A DNA stretch of 64,000 nt from Ciona savignyi (GCA_000149265.1 CH003024.1:1033380-1097379); one strand, 5' to 3'; numbered from the stretch's first letter, positions 1 to 12,282 are shown. Program-made: numbers and translations. The notes: generated by a model from the sequence alone, not told the origin.

Positions 1-192
1 TAAGGCAGTTGAGGGGTATTTGAATAGGATTTCGTCTCAGGGGATAAAAAATACAAATGTACAGATGGGTTATAGTGGGTGAGTTTGATTCATGTTTGAT
101 TTTTTTTAACAGTTACACATTATGCAAAAGTAGCTTGCACAGTAGCACAAGAAATGTAGGTGAATATAAATTCCAAATTGAAAGGGTCTTAC

Positions 193-3100
193 CTCGTTTC
201 AGAATAATATGCCAGCTCAAGGAAAATAGTTGAAAGCATTTTTCTGTTCCTGTGATCAGCGTACTTGCATGAAAATGCCAGGTCCTCAAGCCTGAAATGT
301 AAAAGTCAATCAAACTTCTTTTTTCCCCAAAAAACTGCTCCTTAAGTAAGGTTCAAGACAAGTAAAAGTACCGGTAGTTACTCACATACATCAAAACAAT
401 GCAAAAGTTCTGCCAACCCAACTAAAATAAGATGGTAATTTGGAGAAAAAACCTAGTATCGTTTTCATGATTCTACTTAACGGATTGCAGTACAAATAGA
501 ATGCATTATACCAAGCCAAGCCACTCTTGCGTCTTGCATATGGACAAAATCAGAACAAAATAATTTCCAAAATGGATATCAAACAAAGCACTTGTCAGGC
601 ATTACCAATGAAAGTGTGGCTTTAACCCTTTAACTGCCGGCTGTTTTTCAGTTCATTTTTCGGCTAAGTAACCTTAGGTTAGAAGCTTCTGTACAAAAAA
701 CTATTGATGTAAGCATGATATGATGAACAGAAAAGTTGTTCAGTAATAAATTTTCTTTTTATTTACATTAGTAAAATTTCGATGACGTCATACATTGTGC
801 AATGACGTCATGTGTTACTATTTAGATCAACAAAAACTATCTTTTTTTTAATTAACAAACAAAACAGTATGTAGCGAAGTTATTTATGATTAACTTTGGA
901 ACATTTTTGTACTACTCTTTTTGTGATGACGTCACAACTTGACTGATGACGTCGTAATACGCAAATAAAAAAAAAAATTTTTTTTTTACACTTGCCCAAT
1001 GAAACACAAACACATAGCCACAGCAAAACAAAACTGATGCAGAACATCTTCAAAAAGGTTCTTCATTGCTAGAACTACTCAAAAATGAAGCACAACTGCT
1101 TCCAGAATCATTATCAGCCAACAAAGGGACAGCTTCTTCTGTTTTTACCCTCCATAAGCTCAAAAAATAGCCTAATCCAAAATGTACCAGCCAAAAACGA
1201 ATGGATTGTTTTCAAACTAAGCAAACGAACCATGACGACAACAGTTGAAAACTAATCGGGGACTAAAACCAAAATTAAAACTAATTAAAACAACCAAAAC
1301 CACACATATATGTATACATTATTTAAGACTCAAATAACTAAAAAATTTCAAATGCAAACCTATATATCATCTTATATTGGCAAACGCAGAAATTATTCAG
1401 CTCTCCAGCGCCATCTCACTGATCAAAATCGGCGGTATACTTTTCCACTTATGTAATTTTCGGGCAGTTAAAGGGTTAACACTATTAATCAGCCCAGGTA
1501 AATGACTGTGAGCATATGGTAGTATAATTACTATAAACAACTCGGCATTCTTTAAACTACCATATGCCCAGGAATCCGGCTGTTGGCATGTGGTAATATT
1601 CAGACTTTTACTGTCATGTCATTCATTAAACTACCAGAGGACCAGGAACCAGACTATAGACACACAGTATTCTGATGAACCCATATTACAACATGATTAA
1701 CTCTGACAGTTAACATGAGCATAACATCCTCACCCAAACAGTATTCTGATGAACCCATATTACAACATCATTAACTCTGATGGTTAAAACATCCTCACCC
1801 ATACAGTATTCTGATGAACTCATATTACAACATGATTAACTCTTACATGACGGTTAACACGAGCATAACGATCCTCAACCATACAGTATACTGATGAACC
1901 CATATTACAACATCATTAGCTCATACAAGACCGTTGATACGAGCATAACATCCTTACCCATGGTCGGCCACCACTGCCAGTTTGTTTTCATCTGAATCAG
2001 ACACCACATACAATATCGCTGTGATTGCTTCTCGTACCGTTCGAGGGTTCTTGGTGTGCAGAAGCGCAGTTAATGTCCGCATTCCTGTAGTGTTGGTATG
2101 ACAACAATTATTCAATACATAAAAAAAACAATAAACTAATTCACTTAACTTTTTTATGACAAATAATGTCATAATACATAAAAAACATTAAACCAATTCA
2201 CTTGACTTTTTTTAAAGACTATTTTTTTGAGCCTTAAATTATCTTTAGTATCTTATTCAAATAGAATCAATAATATGATACTGAATGTGCCTAGATAAGT
2301 AGGCGCAATACAGTTGTCTTAAAAAAAAGAAGCTTAGTGACTTAGTTTATTTTTCTTTTGGTGCTAATCTATACGCAAAGCAAAGAAGTCAGCTTGGGAG
2401 ATTTAACATCTGTTGGTTTGTTCGTTTGATAAAAAATATCAAAATTAATATGATATCATTTTTAAATGCCAGGCTTTGGCACTGGGAAATAAATAACAGA
2501 TCTATGCACTAGGGCAGTGTTTGCCGACATAAGTTATGCAAACATCTTTTGGGCAATGAGAGATTGGTTTTAGATATTTTGTCTTATAGTGCAACTGTCA
2601 AATCGACAAGGCTCCTTACATCCTATTATGAAATTTTACATAAAGGGTAATTACCAAGGTCGTGCACTAGGGGATAAATACCTGGGTTGGTAAATACCCA
2701 CATTTACCCATCCATATTTTTTATTTTTACATGTTGTCGTAATTTCAGTTAAACGCCGACCACACGCCCGTGTTATTAATAATCATTTATCAGCTGCTCC
2801 TGCTTGTTTGACCTAAGTTGGTGCTATTTATTTGTGGTACATTTGCTTTATGGTTTAATGTGGTAGTTGACTGTTCTTATATTGTTATTATATTGCGTTT
2901 CCTTTTGTTTTAAATGTGACGCCTAACAGTCAATTAAACCTTAATAAATAAGGAATACAACACACATGTCAAAGGTCTAAACTCTTCTGGTCTGTCGTGT
3001 TTAAACTTTGCATAATTTCATTGAAATTAAAGATTTTTTACTTTATCTCTGTATCAGTGTTGTACAGAAGCGGATATTCTTTTATTTTGAGCAGAATTGA

Positions 3101-6100
3101 ATAAATATGAATTTGAGCAAAATTGAATAAACATGACCAACCTCCAGTGGCAACAAATTGGTCCTGAATCGCAGGAACTGTGAGGCATTCAGCGATCGCT
3201 TCCGACGCGTATTCCTGCGTTGTTGGATCCTGACTTAACGCCAACGATATTAGCACCTCAAGTCTGCATGAAAAACATATTTTAACACAACAGAAAAATA
3301 AGGTGTTAAAAAATTGTGAATATAATTTATAACAAACTTTAGTAGAAAAACAGTTTTTAACACAACAGAAAAATAAGGTGTTAAAAAATTGTGAATTTAT
3401 AATTATTAGCTTACTCGTAATCGTAAAAACAAATTTACCAAAATTGTTTTCATTTTTATAAAAGTTATAAAAGAAAAATACCTTTGTTACATTATAATCA
3501 CATCAGGGTCATTCCATTTCAAATGAGCCAAAATTAGAACATTTTCCAACCCAAAAATTTTAAATAAGCTCATATTATAAAGTAAAATAGAAAATTTCTT
3601 CCTGGCAATGGAAATCCTTTTGTTTTTAATTTTCGTTGAGAATTGACCGAGTTATGGTTGTTTAAACATAACCTATTTTTTGTGTTCGGCGAAGCATGAC
3701 CGCAATGAAATATCAACCAAATATCTTCGGGTGAGTCAAACTTTTTTATTCCTTATGGTTGCATTACAAAACTTTGTACATATCTTGTATATCCTTTTGG
3801 CTTTCCTGAGAAATGTTTTTTTTTATTAATTGGGCTACTTGTGGGCCACAGAGTGGGGGGGGAACGTAATCATAATTTCGCAATCGTCCATGCGTGACCA
3901 TCATTAATGGGTTAATAACTTTAAAAGGGATTGTCGTTAGAAGCTCTAAATGGTTTCATTGGAAAGGTAAAGACTACTCCTCCCTGTGTTGTAAGTTTTA
4001 TCAATGTGTCTTGACAATAACATAAAAACAAACAGTGATCATTTACATGATGTAAATTTGCTGTATTGCGTATATTAATACAGTGAATTATTACAAAAAT
4101 TAACTTCGGTACAAAAATATCAACACTGGCCATGTACAGTTTAGCTTAAATAATTTGTCTGAATGAATTGTTCATACTTATGGGTGATTAAGTCATAAAA
4201 TGATTGGGGCAATTTGTACAAACAACCAGTCAGGGTGGATGGGGTTGGGGCGATAGCTAATATATTGCTGATAGCAACCCAACATTCATCTTTTCTGGAT
4301 GGCCACTGGGAGGAATTTTGAGCTCCTTGTACCATAAACTGGATCATTACATCTCCCTCCTCTTCATTTTTATCAGCAACAACTCCCAGGTACCATTTGC
4401 GATCATATATTATGGACCATATGTAAGGCAACTAAGTACTTAAATATATATTGGTAATAGAAAACACAAAACAATAAATTAAGGGAATCAGTTTTTAAGA
4501 CATAACATATATGTATTATTATTTTTAGAATTAACAAAAGTACCTATGTATAAAAAGGGTATAAATTTAAAAAAAAGTATTAAAAATAAGAATAAAAAAA
4601 ATTAAAAACTTTTTAAATTATAAAATTTTTTTTATAAAAATGGAAAAAAGATACAAAAGTGTACCAGTACTCAACAACAATTTTCTAAAAAGGTTCACAT
4701 CAAATCTAGCCTCACCCTCCCTCAGTGACGATTTCAAACTTGTTGTCATCAGCAGAGGCAGCCATGGTGGCGAGCTCAAACACGGCCCCTCTTTTCTGAC
4801 TTGTGGTGCCGTGTTTTGCAGCGTACATCACCTGCTGCATGTCTCTGGTCTGTGGAAATTGACAGAACTTATAGAAGTTGCTGATGGTTGGGTCATGGGT
4901 GGAATGAGTGGGAGGTGAAATGAGTCATTTGTCAAAGGTGGAATAAGTAAGTTGTTTTTCACTGCCTCAGACACCATTTATCGCTTGTATTGCGACAGAT
5001 TAGTCTGGTGGTTTGGTGCGTCGCCTTTTAACCAAAGGTTGTAGGTTGCAGGTACGAAACTGGTCCCACAAACATAAATCAATGGTTAAAAGAATTAAGA
5101 TGTTTGTCCGACAGATTAGTCTGGTGGTTAAGTGCCTCGCCTTTCAGCTGAAGGAAGTAGGTACGAAACTGGTCGCTAGCTAGTCTGTTGTGTCCTTGGG
5201 CAAGGCACTTAACAGACATTTCCTGATTTTTTAGTGTTTAAATTTGTAAGTAAATTCACCACTTTAATTTTTTGGCAAGTTCGAAGATTTTTAATGGTTA
5301 CCTTGACTGGTTAGTCTAGCGGTTTAGTGCGAAGCCTTTTAACCCAAAGGTTGCAGATTCTTAACTGGTCGCTAGCTAGTCGGTTGTGTCCTTGGGCAAG
5401 GCACTTTACGGACATTGCCAGAACCCAGCAGATTAATGGGTTCTACCAAATTAAAGTAAAATGTGAATCATACACAACACACTGCAATAGCTCCGGTGAC
5501 CCGACGATGGGCACTAGGTGATCTGTTTTAGGATGACGATTGCCTGTGTGTTAACCCCCTTGGTTTTCCCAACATGAATATCCTATCCTTACCTGAATTA
5601 AATGGGACTCAATATAGTCGCCAACTTCAAACTTGAAGTTCTTGAGAAGATAGCAGCAGACTACTCCAGTGGCCAACATGAAGACGATCACAATGCAGAA
5701 GTATATCGCTGGGTACGAGGAATTTTAGTGTGCTGTTTGTACCCTATCCAAGGTGATGTACCAACTAAGGGTGTTAGTACCAACACAGGGTAGCAGTTTG
5801 CCTTAGTTTGTTAGGTTTGTCAGGGCCAAAAATCGATTAAATTTTGGGTGAGTAAGAATTCACTCGCGTGTGAAGCTCACGCAAGTAACAGGAGTAAACA
5901 TGGCTCGCAACTATAGTTTGTATGATGCAACAACTGTTAAAATCTGGTATTATAACAATCTCATATTATGATTCTGATGAGTATGAGTATTATAGACTCC
6001 AGTATTCGGATGTGCCATGTGTATAATAAAAATGCCAGTTAAATAGCAAACGAACGTTAATTAGTTTTTTATATGCGGGAGTAAATTCTTACTCACTTGG

Positions 6101-9100
6101 GTGTGTGTCACGCGAGTAATTAAGTATTATTCGTATGGATTTGGCCCTGTTAGTTCCTAAGTTCACATGTTTACAGTTTAATACTACACAACCAAACCCA
6201 CTGTTAGGTTACCAGAGCTAAATTAGAACTTTTCATTAAATCCATTAAACCAATGTGTTAGGTTACCAGAGCTAAATTAGAACTTTTCATTAAATCCATT
6301 AAACCAATGTGTTACAATCCCTGTTAAGTGTCCTGCCATGTAAACAACCAGTAAGCATTTGGTATTTGATGTTTTTTATCATGTGGTGTTTTAAAGGCCA
6401 TATGTTTACAGTTCAATACAACACAACCACACCCACTTTTAGGTTACAAGAGATATTTTAGTGTGTAGTGCCATTGTTATCATTTTCATTGAATCTATTG
6501 ATAGAACCACCCATTAAACCACCGTGTTACGATTCCTAAGTGTCTTACCATTTAAACAACCAGTAAGCATGTGGTATTAATCCCAGAAACTTTGGAAGAT
6601 GGTATAATGCCCTCCAACGAAAGCTGCACCATGCAGTTATATGAAAAAGTTCTACCTGTCGAANNNNNNNNNNNNNNNNNNNNNNNNNNNNNNNNNNNNN
6701 NNNNNNNNNNNNNNNNNNNNNNNNNNNNNNNNNNNNNNNNNNNNNNNNNNNNNNNNNNNNNNNNNNNNNNNNNNNNNNNNNNNNNNNNNNNNNNNNNNNN
6801 NNNNNNNNNNNNNNNNNNNNNNNNNNNNNNNNNNNNNNNNNNNNNNNNNNNNNNNNNNNNNNNNNNNNNNNNNNNNNNNNNNNNNNNNNNNNNNNNNNNN
6901 NNNNNNNNNNNNNNNNNNNNNNNNNNNNNNNNNNNNNNNNNNNNNNNNNNNNNNNNNNNNNNNNNNNNNNNNNNNNNNNNNNNNNNNNNNNNNNNNNNNN
7001 NNNNNNNNNNNNNNNNNNNNNNNNNNNNNNNNNNNNNNNNNNNNNNNNNNNNTAAAGAAAAGTAAATAAATTTTATAATTTAAAAGCAAGATTTTATTAC
7101 ATAGGTATTAAGTGAACTAGCGAACGAATAATAATAATAATATTAGTTTCGATAGATAATCAGTCAATTTTATTTGTTTGAACAAATTTTACGAACCGTT
7201 AGTTCCGAAATGTTGAAGACGAGAAGCAAAATGCTGGCGGCGAGCATCAAGGTGCAGAATATGATCATCGCCACCATGAACTCACGACGTCTGTAAATTA
7301 TGGAACCGATTATTTACTTTGTGGATAAGGAGGATTGTTTTTTTTTATTTTGTTACCCTTCAAAGGAAAATTTGAAATCTGTTAGTCTGAACATATGTGG
7401 TTTTGGGGTATTGGGGTTAAGGTATGCCGGTGATACCCGAACGGTCCTCGATTATATACTTTGTGACAAGAAGGATTATTTTTATGAAGTTTTCCTAATT
7501 TTGTTACCCTTCAAGTGACTATATAAAATCTGTTAGTCTGAACATATGAGGGTATTGGGGTTTAGGTATAACGATGATACCCAAATGGTTCTGGGTTCCA
7601 TTCCTGAATTGAAAATTTTATTTAAGTTTATTGTGCAATATATGTTCAGTACTTATGTTCACCTACATTTTTAAAAGTATAAGGACGGAAGATTCTAAGT
7701 TCAATTCTTATACACTATACGTATGGGCATATAAATTTTAAACACGGCTAGTAGTCAGACTAGATAAATAGATTTTAAATTAATATACCCACTCATAACA
7801 TGCAATGTCTGTTGTTGTGTATAAGCCTGGGGAATAATCAAAAGGGTTAATTAACGGGAGTTGAGAATTTACTTCACCATGACAAATAAACTGTAAACAC
7901 CTGGAAATTATAACCAACCTCACCTGACATCATAACCATTTATGCATTAACTTACCTGACACTGTTCTTTCCCACCCATCCCCCTATTCGAGTAAAGCTT
8001 GGGCTGTAGAAGAACGACGCACATATCACGAACAGGTAAGCGAAGAAGAAATACCAATACACGGTGAACAACGCGAGAAAGGCAAGGACTATTTGCATCA
8101 TCACTAGCGTCTGAGATTGACAGATATCTTTTAAGAATTAGGATTAATAGTAATAGTCTTGGTCACCAGATTTTGCGCTAGTGTATGTTTAGAGGACATT
8201 TAAATGTTTTTTATGAAAAATTTATATTACTTACTATTAAATAATACTTTAAAGCGTTATTTTACGTCTATATTAAAAAATTACTGATTTTACAATAAAG
8301 CTAAAATATAAACTGTGCAACCCCTAGACAGAAACATTGAAAAAAGTAAATAAATTGGAAATTTTTTAAAAAAGACAATTTTAAAATAAAATCTAGATTG
8401 TATTTTTCTAAGAATAATACGATAACAACTTACATTGTAATTTGCAAGCACCTTTTCCCTCAAATCCAGTTGCCTGATTTCACTGTGTAGCGCCGACTGC
8501 ACCAGGTCAATATCCACTGTCTCGTCAAATGTCTTGGTGGATTGGTGAAACCTCAGATCCCTGTTCCACTGATATGCACAAAAAATAAATCAAAATTTGG
8601 TTTGGGAAATTACAATGTTTTAGCTGGCTAGTATATCAGTAACAGACTGACAGCCCAACAGACTGAATTTGTGGAGGAAAAACCAATAAAAGAGGAAAAC
8701 TACACATTAAAAAAAAGTTAGCGTTAGTTCTGGGGTGGAGATAGTGTTTGGAGAAGCAATAGCTTTCTGTAGTTTTAAAAAGCAGTTTTCATCCTTTTCA
8801 CTTTCAGTCTCACCCAACTTGCAGAGTGTGATAACATGTCTGTGTATTTAAGAATTACCCTCTTTTAAATTTCAAGATACACTGGACTGGATCCTTTAAT
8901 GATTGCAATTTTAGATCCTTGGCTGGACATCTACAACTACTTAAAATAAAATAAATATTTCTAGTCTACTAACTGACCTCTGAAATATCATTAAGAGGTA
9001 TCATAGAGATTACTGCATTGTTCAATATCTTGTATTCCTCCAATGTATATGCATCTCTTAAGTATGTGCCTTTGTACTGTAAGCTGTTTAACAATAAGGT

Positions 9101-10359
9101 GTTATTAGAATATAGTGTATATTGTATATATATAGGATAGAATAGGATATTCATGTTTATCCTAGGAAATGGGAAAACCAAAGGGGGTTAACAACGGGAA
9201 ATCGTCAGATCACCTCGCGGCCGTCAGGTTACTTGAGCTATTGCAGTGTGTTGTGTATAATTAATACGTTCCTTTAATGTGGTAAAAACCATAAATCTGC
9301 TGGGTTAGGCAATGTCCGTTAAGTGCCTTGCCCAAGGACACAATCGACGCTCTAGCGACCAGTTCAGACCCTGCAACCTTTCGGTTGAAAGGCTTCGCAC
9401 TAAAACGCCAGACTTACCGTTCAGACAAATATATGTAATTAGTGTGGTTGTAAAAAATGCATAGGGAGATATAAACTGGAAATCATCACACTAGCCGCTT
9501 ATTGGGTTTATTGCAGTGAGTTGTATTTCAAAAGATAAAAATAATAGAACTTTTATTTTTTTAATTCAAACTTTTATTTGACTAGGTTCAGTTCAGGGGC
9601 AATGGAGCATTTTTACAACCGACTAGTCAGTAACTAATTTTCATACAACTTTGTTTGAATACTTAAGTTACATATGTCAAGTAGTCCAAATACCGAAACT
9701 GGTGGTTTGAATGCCCAATCTCATGCAAACTGTGGAGCAAATTTGCTCGTACTCTTGCCACAGTGTCTGACGGCCGGCATAGATCCACAAATGTACGTCC
9801 CTACAAGATAGAGAATTCATTATTTAAAAAAACAAGTTGTATACTGGCCAGTATAATGGGTATAGAAATGACATAGGCGAGAAACAACTGGCGGTAAGCC
9901 CACTTTTTTCATAAATAAAAATAGTAGTTTACCAAATCAATTTTTCAAAGTTGGTTGGTTCTTTGAAATTCACGAATGCAATTAAAAAATGTACTTGTAA
10001 AGGCACATTTTAGTATGGTATGATACCTACAAATGTAGTGATAGTACGTATTTTACACTGAAAACATTACGATACAAAATAGAATATGTAGTAAATCCAT
10101 GGTTGTGTCATTATTTAATATGTACCGCGTGTTATCTTTATCAGTTATTATTAGTTCCATGGGACTCCCCCTTCACATGGTTGTAAAACCGCTTTAACAA
10201 GACACAGGCTAAAACGTTTCCTGAACTTCCTTTTTTCCACATAATGCCATTCATTCCTTTTTTTAAACATGAATTAATATCAAACAGTTTAGAACTATGG
10301 CTCCTGCAGTAAACAGAGCAGAGAAGCCGAGTTCGGTGTTTATTAAGTCGTGACCGCAT
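193..10359 (-). CDS. Membrane-anchored armadillo-repeat protein (3' end outside window)
   Basis: Eleven exons join in frame: 10359-10177, 9800-9672, 9076-8978, 8568-8434, 8110-7956, 7290-7193, 5708-5593, 4849-4716, 3263-3142, 2084-1958 and 291-193, about 465 codons, with more exons expected beyond base 1. Every junction has GT/AG and compatible phase. The start MRSRLNKHRTRLL is rich in Arg and Lys and could be a mitochondrial presequence (inference). Exons five to seven carry three hydrophobic segments, with cores VLAFLALFTVYWYFFFAY, MIIFCTLMLAASILLLVF and FCIVIVFMLATGVVCCYL. The later exons give helical repeats of armadillo type (RGAVFELATMAASADDNKF, EYASEAIAECLTVPAIQDQ, VREAITAILYVVSDSDENK). 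A soluble N-terminal part thus precedes a membrane region and a C-terminal ARM scaffold. I do not recognise a named orthologue. Exon 1 and its donor are the least certain part. Confidence 0.72.
626..1475. mobile_element. piggyBac-type MITE, 850 bp
   Basis: Terminal inverted repeats start CCCTTTAACTGCC on the left and end GGCAGTTAAAGGG on the right. They are flanked by TTAA at 622-625 and 1476-1479, the target duplication used by piggyBac transposons. No transposase reading frame is present, so the copy is non-autonomous. The interior carries three TGACGTCA palindromes at 783-790, 803-810 and 927-934. Confidence 0.85.
1665..1957. repeat. Imperfect tandem repeat, about 4 copies of 60-80 bp
   Basis: Units share the core ACAGTATNCTGATGAACCC followed by CATATTACAACAT and a CATCCTNACCCA tail. 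The last unit ends at the 5' splice site of the exon at 1958-2084, so on the minus strand the other units repeat a donor-like GGTGAGGATG. Confidence 0.7.
3284..3402. repeat. Direct duplication of about 45 bp in intron
   Basis: The segment starting AACACAACAGAAAAATAAGG occurs at about 3284 and again at about 3359, separated by some 30 bp. It lies in the intron between exons 3142-3263 and 4716-4849. Confidence 0.7.
4141..4431 (-). pseudogene. Exon-like fragment of a repeated or mobile-element-linked protein
   Basis: A 95-codon frame preceded by a good acceptor (ACTTAG at its 5' side) and closed by TAA. It reads like a globular domain: IYDRKWYLGVVADKNEEEGD, then FMVQGAQNSSQWPSRKDECW, then NILAIAPTPSTLTG. 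The pattern (aromatic-rich start, WPxRxDxCWV, proline-rich turn) resembles a domain I associate with multi-copy proteins of marine invertebrate genomes; that is recall, not a search. It sits in an intron of the armadillo gene on the same strand and cannot be spliced into it because it carries a stop. Most likely a remnant of an inserted element or retrocopy. Confidence 0.5.
4993..5075 (+). mobile_element. SINE fragment (tRNA-like head)
   Basis: Head of the tRNA-derived SINE: TTAGTCTGGTGGTTTGGTGCG with a degraded B box before ACGAAACTGGTC. Only the first ~80 bp is present. Confidence 0.7.
5108..5228 (+). mobile_element. SINE fragment (head and part of body)
   Basis: Second partial copy next to the first. 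It includes the head and the GTCCTTGGGCAAGGCACTTA part of the body, then diverges. Confidence 0.75.
5303..5592 (+). mobile_element. tRNA-derived SINE, near full length, abutting a splice donor
   Basis: Reference copy for the family. It has a tRNA-like head (A-box-like TTAGTCTAGCGG, degraded B box), a body with GTGTCCTTGGGCAAGGCAC, ATTAATGGGTTCTACCAAAT and ACACAACACACTGCAATAGC, and the tail AACATGAATATCCTATCCTT. Better copies elsewhere keep the B box GGTTCGAAAC. The tail runs directly into the exon at 5593-5708, so on the minus strand the donor GTAAGGATAGG is SINE sequence. Confidence 0.9.
5821..6149. mobile_element. Short hAT-like MITE, 329 bp
   Basis: Begins CAGGGCCAAA and ends TTTGGCCCTG, a 10-bp terminal inverted repeat. 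Subterminal GTGAGTAAGAATT and AATTCTTACTCAC are also inverted. The flanks (AGGTTTGT and TTAGTTCC) do not match exactly, so the target duplication is eroded or the ends are slightly off. Confidence 0.6.
6205..6312. repeat. Tandem duplication, about 54 bp x 2
   Basis: GTTAGGTTACCAGAGCTAAA and the following bases through CCATTAAACCAATGT occur twice head to tail with no visible difference, so the duplication is recent or conserved by conversion. Confidence 0.85.
6664..7052. other. Assembly gap (389 N)
   Basis: A run of N within the intron between exons 5593-5708 and 7193-7290. The flanking exons join in phase, so no coding exon need be hidden here. Confidence 0.98.
7335..7590. repeat. Diverged tandem duplication in intron
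   Basis: TTTTGTTACCCTTCAA, then AAATCTGTTAGTCTGAACAT and GGTATTGGGGTT, occur at about 7348-7420 and again at about 7498-7565. It lies 5' of exon 7193-7290 on the minus strand. Confidence 0.65.
9132..9427 (-). mobile_element. tRNA-derived SINE, minus orientation
   Basis: Starts with reverse tail AGGATATTCATGTTTATCC, includes GCAGTGTGTTGTGTATAATT and TGCCTTGCCCAAGGACACAA, and ends in the tRNA-like head. In the intron between exons 8978-9076 and 9672-9800. Confidence 0.9.
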
Positions 10360-10956
10360 ATATTGAATTAATCATCATATCCATATTGGTGTTCTATTGT
10401 ATCTGCATTTAATCAAAAGTAAAAGAAACTTTCGTGACGAAATTTTAAATCGCGAGAGTCATAAACGAGTACAGATAGCAACAGAATATTTAAAATAACT
10501 TATAAAAACGCTACAAATACTATAACGTACCGGGTAAGCTTTACTTTGTATGTACAACAGCATTTTAATTCTTAAACGACTTCCAAGTGTTATTTATAGT
10601 GACTTATATTGGTCAGGCTAATAAAGTATCACACGCATCTTGAATAAGTAAGAAATGTGACAATATGTTTGTTATTCACTAATGGTTACAGCTGATCGAC
10701 GTTGTAACTTAACGGTGACTTAACATATTCTATTGTGTTGACACTGGTGCATTGTGGGTAGTTTTATTCGCAAAATGTTTTTATCTGACCAAACCAACGA
10801 TACTGTTGTGTCCCCCGTTTATTTAAACTTTCTGGATGTAAAATGTTAAAGTTATTTTTAATAATTCGGTACAAACCGAAGTGGGGATGTGGAATTCAGA
10901 ATGTGAAAGTAAATATTTTACAACCACGTTTATAAAAAAGAAGCTTAATTTAAAAC

Positions 10957-11297
10957 ATGGGGTTTTTAAACTGGGGGACGTGAAAGCTTCTCAAGGGGGG
11001 CGCAAGCATGGCAGTGACATATTGATAAAAAACAGCTTCAGGCACTTGTGAGTATAAAGACAAAATGTCGTAACAAACTGGAATGCGAAGCAGATCTTCG
11101 ATGTTCGTTGTCTTCAACAAAGCCTCGAATTAAACGACTTGTTTCCCAAAAACAGTTGCATCCTTCACACTAAGCAGGATAATGGCAAATAAAATATTGT
11201 TCTATTTTTCGTAAATTTATTTTTTGAGTAGGTGAGGCGTGAGCATGAATCACAAATCTCAAGGGGGGCGCGACTGAAAAAGTTTTAGAACCACTGC
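10957..11297. mobile_element. Degraded hAT-like MITE
   Basis: The right end reads AGTTTTAGAACCACTG, a common hAT terminus in reverse. The left end (GGTTTTTAAACTGGGGG) is a mutated partner. CTCAAGGGGGGCGC occurs near both ends. No clean 8-bp duplication is found. Confidence 0.5.
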
Positions 11298-12282
11298 TCT
11301 AGTTACTGTTTATATTCGCAATGTGTTTGATGTGTATGTATGCGTATTTCCTTACTAATTAAAAGATCGCTTTCCACGTGTCACGTCTTGGCATTCCTCG
11401 TGTATAAACATGTTTTTCCATTTATGATTCTAATAATTTGTTGATAATTTTACAATATCGGAGAATTCAGAAATACTTTGGTTCTCTTACGCCGCTTCTA
11501 CTATAGGATATAGCCTTATTATTATAGTGATAATGCCTTCCTCGCTTTTTTCCGATTTATAGGAATAGAATATAAATATTCTCCAAAACATAATTTAAAC
11601 ACGGGCTACTATGTAATGTTTTTAAAATGACAATGGCTTAGGTAGCCTAAACACTAAAAATGAATCTTTGATCTTGTTAAAATTAAATCTGTCATATTCG
11701 CAGTAAGTAATAATTTAGAAATGACTACTTCTCTAAAGAGATTTTAGTATTTTATTTGGAGTGGGAATGACTCTTGCTTCAAATATCAAACCTTCTGTGG
11801 CTATTAAATCTCTTAAAACATCTTTTTCTTTTCCCTTATAGCCACACCGCCTGATGAAGTTTATTCCCTTAAAAGTTTACTGAACTGAAAAATATTTCTA
11901 TCAATATCATCATCGAACTTGCTAATTTTATTGTACCACCCATCTTATGTGAGATTTTTAATTTCAATATATGTTTATAGAGGTGAGTTTATCCTGATTT
12001 TTGAAAACTGCAAAAGTTGTTCGTATATTCAAATTTCCTGTCACAATTATGAATCCGGAACAAGTCCTGATTTTCTGGGGGATTTTCTGTTTAACTTTCC
12101 CATCAATATAAACTAAACCACGGTGAAACAACGTCTTGGTTATCCCTTATTTACAGGTCAAAACCCCAACATTACGGTTCGTTTATTTTGGTCTAAATAA
12201 AGACATATATTCAGAATATAAAATATATTTAACATGTATTTTAATGTGCCAAAAAATCCAACAAAACTAACCAAACGGGCAA

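Larger units (their letters stand above)
292..1957. other. Intron of the armadillo gene
   Basis: No coding sequence is seen. It contains a piggyBac-type MITE (626-1475) and an imperfect tandem repeat (1665-1957) that touches the splice donor of the preceding exon. Confidence 0.6.

Noticed and set aside
5303..5590. SINE heads as functional tRNA genes
   Set aside because: A- and B-box-like motifs are present but no cloverleaf with an intact acceptor stem is apparent, and each is fused to the SINE body.
6571..7089. Long open frames across the N run
   Set aside because: They consist almost entirely of unknown bases.
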